Assembly: GCA_035946955.1 (NCBI GenBank) | Contig: DASYYE010000361.1 | Span: forward strand, 1-8,301 | DNA length: 8,301 bases | DNA from: DASYYE01 sp035946955 | GTDB taxonomy: Bacteria; Actinomycetota; Actinomycetes; Streptosporangiales; Streptosporangiaceae | Direction of reading: 5' to 3' | Part shown: piece after piece, positions 6,232-8,301 of the stretch | How the letters are laid out: each line of letters starts with the position of its first letter | Numbering within the stretch: the first letter of the stretch is position 1 | Position numbers and translations under genes: made by a program | The notes under the pieces: model-generated | Database searches by the model: none | What the model saw: only the letters and a program-made list of their open reading frames with translations | Told to the model about the DNA's origin: nothing

Positions 6232-7101
6232 ACGTCGCCACCAGTGAGTGCCCGGGGCTCCGGTCATGCCCGCCTCGTGCAGGAAGGCCATGGTCCGCTC
6301 TCCTGCCAGGCAGACGGCCTCCTGGTGGTACGGGTTGGCCACTGCGGCACACACGGCCTGGCCGACATCGACACCGGCACCGCGGTACGCCTCGCCTGTG
6401 ACCAGGCTCCCGGACAACATGAAAGCGGCGTGCGCGAGCACCATGCGCTGGCGGTACATCTCCCCAGGCGACACCTTCGCCACGGCCCGGACGAGCTCGG
6501 CCCGTGCGATGCCGCACAATTCGGCCTGTCCTGGCTGGGCGGGAGCGGTCACAGCCGGGGCCGCCGCGCCCGCTGGGACGGACGAACGGGCTACCTGGCT
6601 GTTGAGGTAGTTGCTGGTGAGCTCATACCCCAGCAGGACCGCGCCCCAGGCGGCCGGACCCTCGATGGCGACGGTGCCCAGCCCGCCCAGCCGGCGTGCC
6701 CGTCGATGGTCCGGTGTCCCGGCTGTCGCAACGGCCCGCCACAGGGAACCCGACGGCCTCTGCTCCCCGGCGAATGTGTCCAGTCCAGCCGGGCCCGGGC
6801 GGTCGCACACGCGCCATGGCCGGCCCGTCATCTGAGCCAGTCGGCCCGCCATCCAGGCCCGGGTCGCCACGACGTGGGCGGTTTCGTAGCCACGCAGGTC
6901 CAGGCGCTGTTGCGGGCTCAGCCTGTCCCAAACGGCAGTCCCAAAGAGCGTGCAGTGCCGCTCGGGCAGGAGCCACTCGCGCTCCTGGGGACCAGCCTGC
7001 CCATGGCCGCGACCGGGTGACTGGCAGCGTAGGCCCTTGGCCGGCGAAACAGGCTGCCTGGTGTCAGTGCTCCTGGCGGGGGTCCGGGAGGCTGCGCTCA
7101 T
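6214..7101 (-). CDS. AurF-like (diiron oxygenase fold) protein with degenerate iron-binding motifs
   Basis: 295 residues. Family recognition: FGTAVWDRLSPQQRLDLRGYETAHV at about 53-77, the usual WxxLSxxQRxxLxxxE block; GPAAWGAVLLGYEL at 148-161; RAELVRAV at 200-207; and a strongly typical end, VANPYHQEAVCLAGERTMAFLHEAGMTGAPGT, then WWRR. AurF-type enzymes oxidise amines with two irons held by E, DExxH, E, H and ExRH ligands. Here E73, E113 and E160 remain, but DExxH reads GEQRP (112-116) and the H...EEARH block reads TAPAQPGQAEL (185-195). Three His and one Glu ligands therefore seem lost, and the protein is probably a pseudoenzyme. The first 45 residues look disordered. ATG 7101 is supported by AAGGAGG (7107-7113) five bases upstream. 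It diverges from the TetR gene across twin palindromes, so TetR repression is likely. The reading frame is intact, arguing against simple decay. Confidence 0.75.
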   Translation of the reverse strand: MSAASRTPARSTDTRQPVSPAKGLRCQSPGRGHGQAGPQEREWLLPERHCTLFGTAVWDRLSPQQRLDLRGYETAHVVATRAWMAGRLAQMTGRPWRVCDRPGPAGLDTFAGEQRPSGSLWRAVATAGTPDHRRARRLGGLGTVAIEGPAAWGAVLLGYELTSNYLNSQVARSSVPAGAAAPAVTAPAQPGQAELCGIARAELVRAVAKVSPGEMYRQRMVLAHAAFMLSGSLVTGEAYRGAGVDVGQAVCAAVANPYHQEAVCLAGERTMAFLHEAGMTGAPGTHWWRRSFLLR

Positions 7102-7121
7102 AGCTTCCTCCTTACAGTCAT

Positions 7122-7154
7122 CTGTTACTTAAGGTAACAGCTACTTATGGTAGC
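7122..7154. promoter_or_regulatory. Two tandem palindromes, putative TetR operators in the divergent promoter region
   Basis: CTGTTACTTAAGGTAACAG (7122-7140) is a perfect 7-bp inverted repeat around TTAAG. It is followed, sharing one base, by GCTACTTATGGTAGC (7140-7154), a perfect 5-bp inverted repeat around TTATG. The copies fit one pattern, G(T/C)TACTTA(A/T)GGTA(A/G)C, with centres at 7131 and 7147, sixteen bases apart. They lie 21 bp from the AurF-like start codon and upstream of the TetR gene, as expected for an autoregulating TetR dimer pair. The ATG at 7147 lies inside the second site and is probably not a translation start. Confidence 0.72.
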
Positions 7155-7353
7155 ATGCACATCATGGCTGGGCTGTGTCAAGGCGGGGGGTGGGCGGCGC
7201 CGGGCGGGTCGCCACGCGGCGAGTGACCCAGTGCAGGCTGTGCTGGGCAGCACGGCCCAGGCTGTGGTAGGTATCACAGCGGATGACACGGCACGGGATG
7301 CTGTGGGTGGTCCAGCGCCGAGTGCGGCAGATGCCGCGGGGAGGGGTGCGGCA
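7155..7353 (+). other. Long TetR leader with recurrent GCTGTG and alternative hairpins, probably untranslated
   Basis: This 199 bp stretch is open in the TetR frame but has weak codon bias (about 62% third-position GC from 7147, hand count) compared with the gene after it. GCTGTG occurs at 7172, 7237, 7261 and 7300, and its complement CACAGC at 7275-7280. CACAGC could therefore pair with the copy at 7261 (8-base loop) or at 7300. GTGCT/AGCAC (7240-7253) forms another small stem with loop GGGC. It may be a structured 5' leader or degenerate sequence. Confidence 0.35.
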
Positions 7354-8079
7354 GTGGGGGCGGCGCAGGGCAGGCCGGCTGACCGCCGCCGGGAACGCTG
7401 GAGCGTGCACCGCGAGCAGCGCCGCCGCGAGTTCGTCGACGCCGCCCTGCGTGTGCTGGAGAGCCACGGCCCTGACCTGCCTGTGGACGCGGTCGCGGCC
7501 GAGGCGGGCGTGACCAAGCCGGTGCTGTACCGGTACTTCGACGACAAGGCGGCCCTCGTGCAAGCGCTCGCCGAACGTGGCTCGCAGATGCTGCGTGACC
7601 GGCTGCTCCCGGCGATCAGCGCGGACCTGCCGTCACTGGCCAGCGTCAACGACGGAGTCAGCGCGTACTTCGCAGTGATCGACGAGCACCCGAACCTGTA
7701 CTGGCTGCTCGCCCGCCACGGCCACGCCGCCAACAGCGACGCCATCGAGACGGTCCAGCACAACCGCGACCTCATCGCCACCGCGCTCACCTCGGTGATC
7801 GGTGACTACCTGCGGGCGGTCGGCATGGACTCCGGGGCGGCCGAGCCGTGGGCCTACGGGATCACCGGCCTGGTGCAGAGCACCGGCGAATGGTGGCTCC
7901 AGCGGCGGTCCATGAGCCGCACCACCGTGGCCGACTACGTCACCAAGATCATCTGGGCGGCGATCTCGGGGATGCTGCGCGACGCGGGCATCGCCGTGGA
8001 CCCGGACCAGCCGTTCCCCGAGACGCGCCCGCCGTTGCACGCCGTGGCCGGAAAGGACGCCCGGTTGGCCCCGGGGTGA
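7354..8079 (+). CDS. TetR/AcrR-family transcriptional regulator
   Basis: 241 residues from the GTG at 7354, a normal TetR length. The start is supported by GGGGAGGGG (7338-7346) seven bases upstream; the frame is open back to an ATG at 7147, but that ATG lies inside an operator-like palindrome. An N-terminal basic stretch (RPADRRRERW) precedes the TetR_N helix-turn-helix: REFVDAALRVLESHG, then LPVDAVAAEAGVTKPVLYRYF, the signature VxxxAGVxxxxxYxYF, and DDKAALVQALAERG. The rest is the helical ligand-binding and dimerisation domain (ISADLPSLASVNDGVSAYF..., WAYGITGLVQSTGEWW). It should repress itself and the divergent AurF-like gene through the twin palindromes at 7122-7154, released by an unknown ligand. 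Control of the MFS gene and the downstream DUF4873 gene is possible but unproven. Confidence 0.88.
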   Translation: MGAAQGRPADRRRERWSVHREQRRREFVDAALRVLESHGPDLPVDAVAAEAGVTKPVLYRYFDDKAALVQALAERGSQMLRDRLLPAISADLPSLASVNDGVSAYFAVIDEHPNLYWLLARHGHAANSDAIETVQHNRDLIATALTSVIGDYLRAVGMDSGAAEPWAYGITGLVQSTGEWWLQRRSMSRTTVADYVTKIIWAAISGMLRDAGIAVDPDQPFPETRPPLHAVAGKDARLAPG

Positions 8080-8133
8080 CCCCGGGCCGGGCCGGCGCGG
8101 CCGGGCGGGGTGGCCCGGGCGGGTGGCCCGGGG
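8080..8133 (+). terminator. GC-only inverted repeat after the TetR gene, possible terminator or attenuator
   Basis: CCCCGGGCC (8080-8088) is exactly inverted at GGCCCGGGG (8125-8133), and GGCCCGGG is also present at 8112-8119, so two competing stems are possible. The stretch is almost entirely G and C and begins directly after the TetR stop. No T-tract follows, so factor-independent termination is only possible, not shown. It may separate TetR expression from the DUF4873 gene. Confidence 0.35.
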
Positions 8134-8177
8134 CGAAGACGATGGCAGGCGGCAGAACCAGCAAGGAGGTAGGCCAG

Positions 8178-8301
8178 ATGGCCGGGCTCGGCGACTCGGA
8201 CGGGTACGAGGGAACCGCGGTACTGGAGGTGGGCGGCTCGCGGTTCGACGTGCGGGTGCGGCTGCGGGGCCACTTCCAGCCCATCGACGGCCGCTATCAC
8301 T
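8178..8301 (+). CDS. DUF4873-domain protein, N-terminal part, cut by window end
   Basis: 41 residues are visible and the frame is open to the edge. ATG 8178 has an excellent Shine-Dalgarno, AAGGAGGT (8163-8170), seven bases upstream; an in-frame ATG at 8142 lacks one. The segments GYEGTAVLEVGGSRFDVRVRL and GHFQPIDGRYH fit the start of DUF4873, a small actinobacterial domain found alone or next to flavin monooxygenases and diiron oxygenases; its biochemical role is unknown to me. It lies 98 bp downstream of TetR, on the same strand. Its company with an AurF-like protein and an MFS exporter supports one functional neighbourhood. The family call rests on a short fragment and memory. Confidence 0.7.
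   Translation, partial: MAGLGDSDGYEGTAVLEVGGSRFDVRVRLRGHFQPIDGRYH

Noticed and set aside
5616..6401. 261-residue open frame on the + strand in another frame of the MFS gene
   Set aside because: Arg/Gly-rich shadow of the transporter, which has membrane helices and motif A.
6244..7020. 258-residue open frame on the + strand opposite the AurF-like gene
   Set aside because: The - strand frame has the AurF family blocks and a strong ribosome site; the + frame reads as Arg/Gly/Pro-rich shadow.

Overview
The window is high-GC DNA with strong G/C bias at third codon positions. Streptomyces-type Shine-Dalgarno sites and families (LAL-type LuxR, orphan RsbW-like ATPase, AurF-like/DUF4873 proteins) point to a Streptomyces-like or related actinomycete. 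No rRNA, tRNA or CRISPR array was seen.

Left part (1-2448, + strand): the C-terminal part of a large LuxR/LAL-type regulator runs in from outside the window. After a repeat-rich 200 bp gap come an unrecognised 154-residue protein and a HATPase_c anti-sigma-like protein, probably co-transcribed. The leader of the 154-residue gene can fold so that both its Shine-Dalgarno and its AUG are paired. This is the clearest candidate riboregulator here.

Middle (2439-4975), a scar-like accessory patch with visibly lower GC: a short-chain dehydrogenase cut off after about 60 residues (- strand); a three-helix membrane protein resembling PycTM/SLATT-like effectors; a cytosine deaminase strikingly like fungal FCY1; and a tyrosine recombinase remnant (- strand) lacking the box II arginine and everything after it. 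The membrane protein and deaminase look like cargo of an old integration event and are the best candidate for an undescribed two-gene system, possibly defence. That function is inference.

Right part (4882-8301): an MFS exporter convergent with an AurF-like protein, which diverges from a TetR regulator. Downstream of TetR begins a DUF4873 protein cut by the window end. Twin palindromes between the AurF-like gene and TetR look like TetR operators. The AurF-like protein appears to have lost four of seven iron ligands, so it may be a pseudoenzyme. Together these suggest a TetR-controlled export or resistance unit with uncharacterised chemistry. Copies of CGCAGTAAA cluster around the start of the MFS and recombinase genes.

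All family calls rest on motifs read by eye and recalled family sequences; no search was run.
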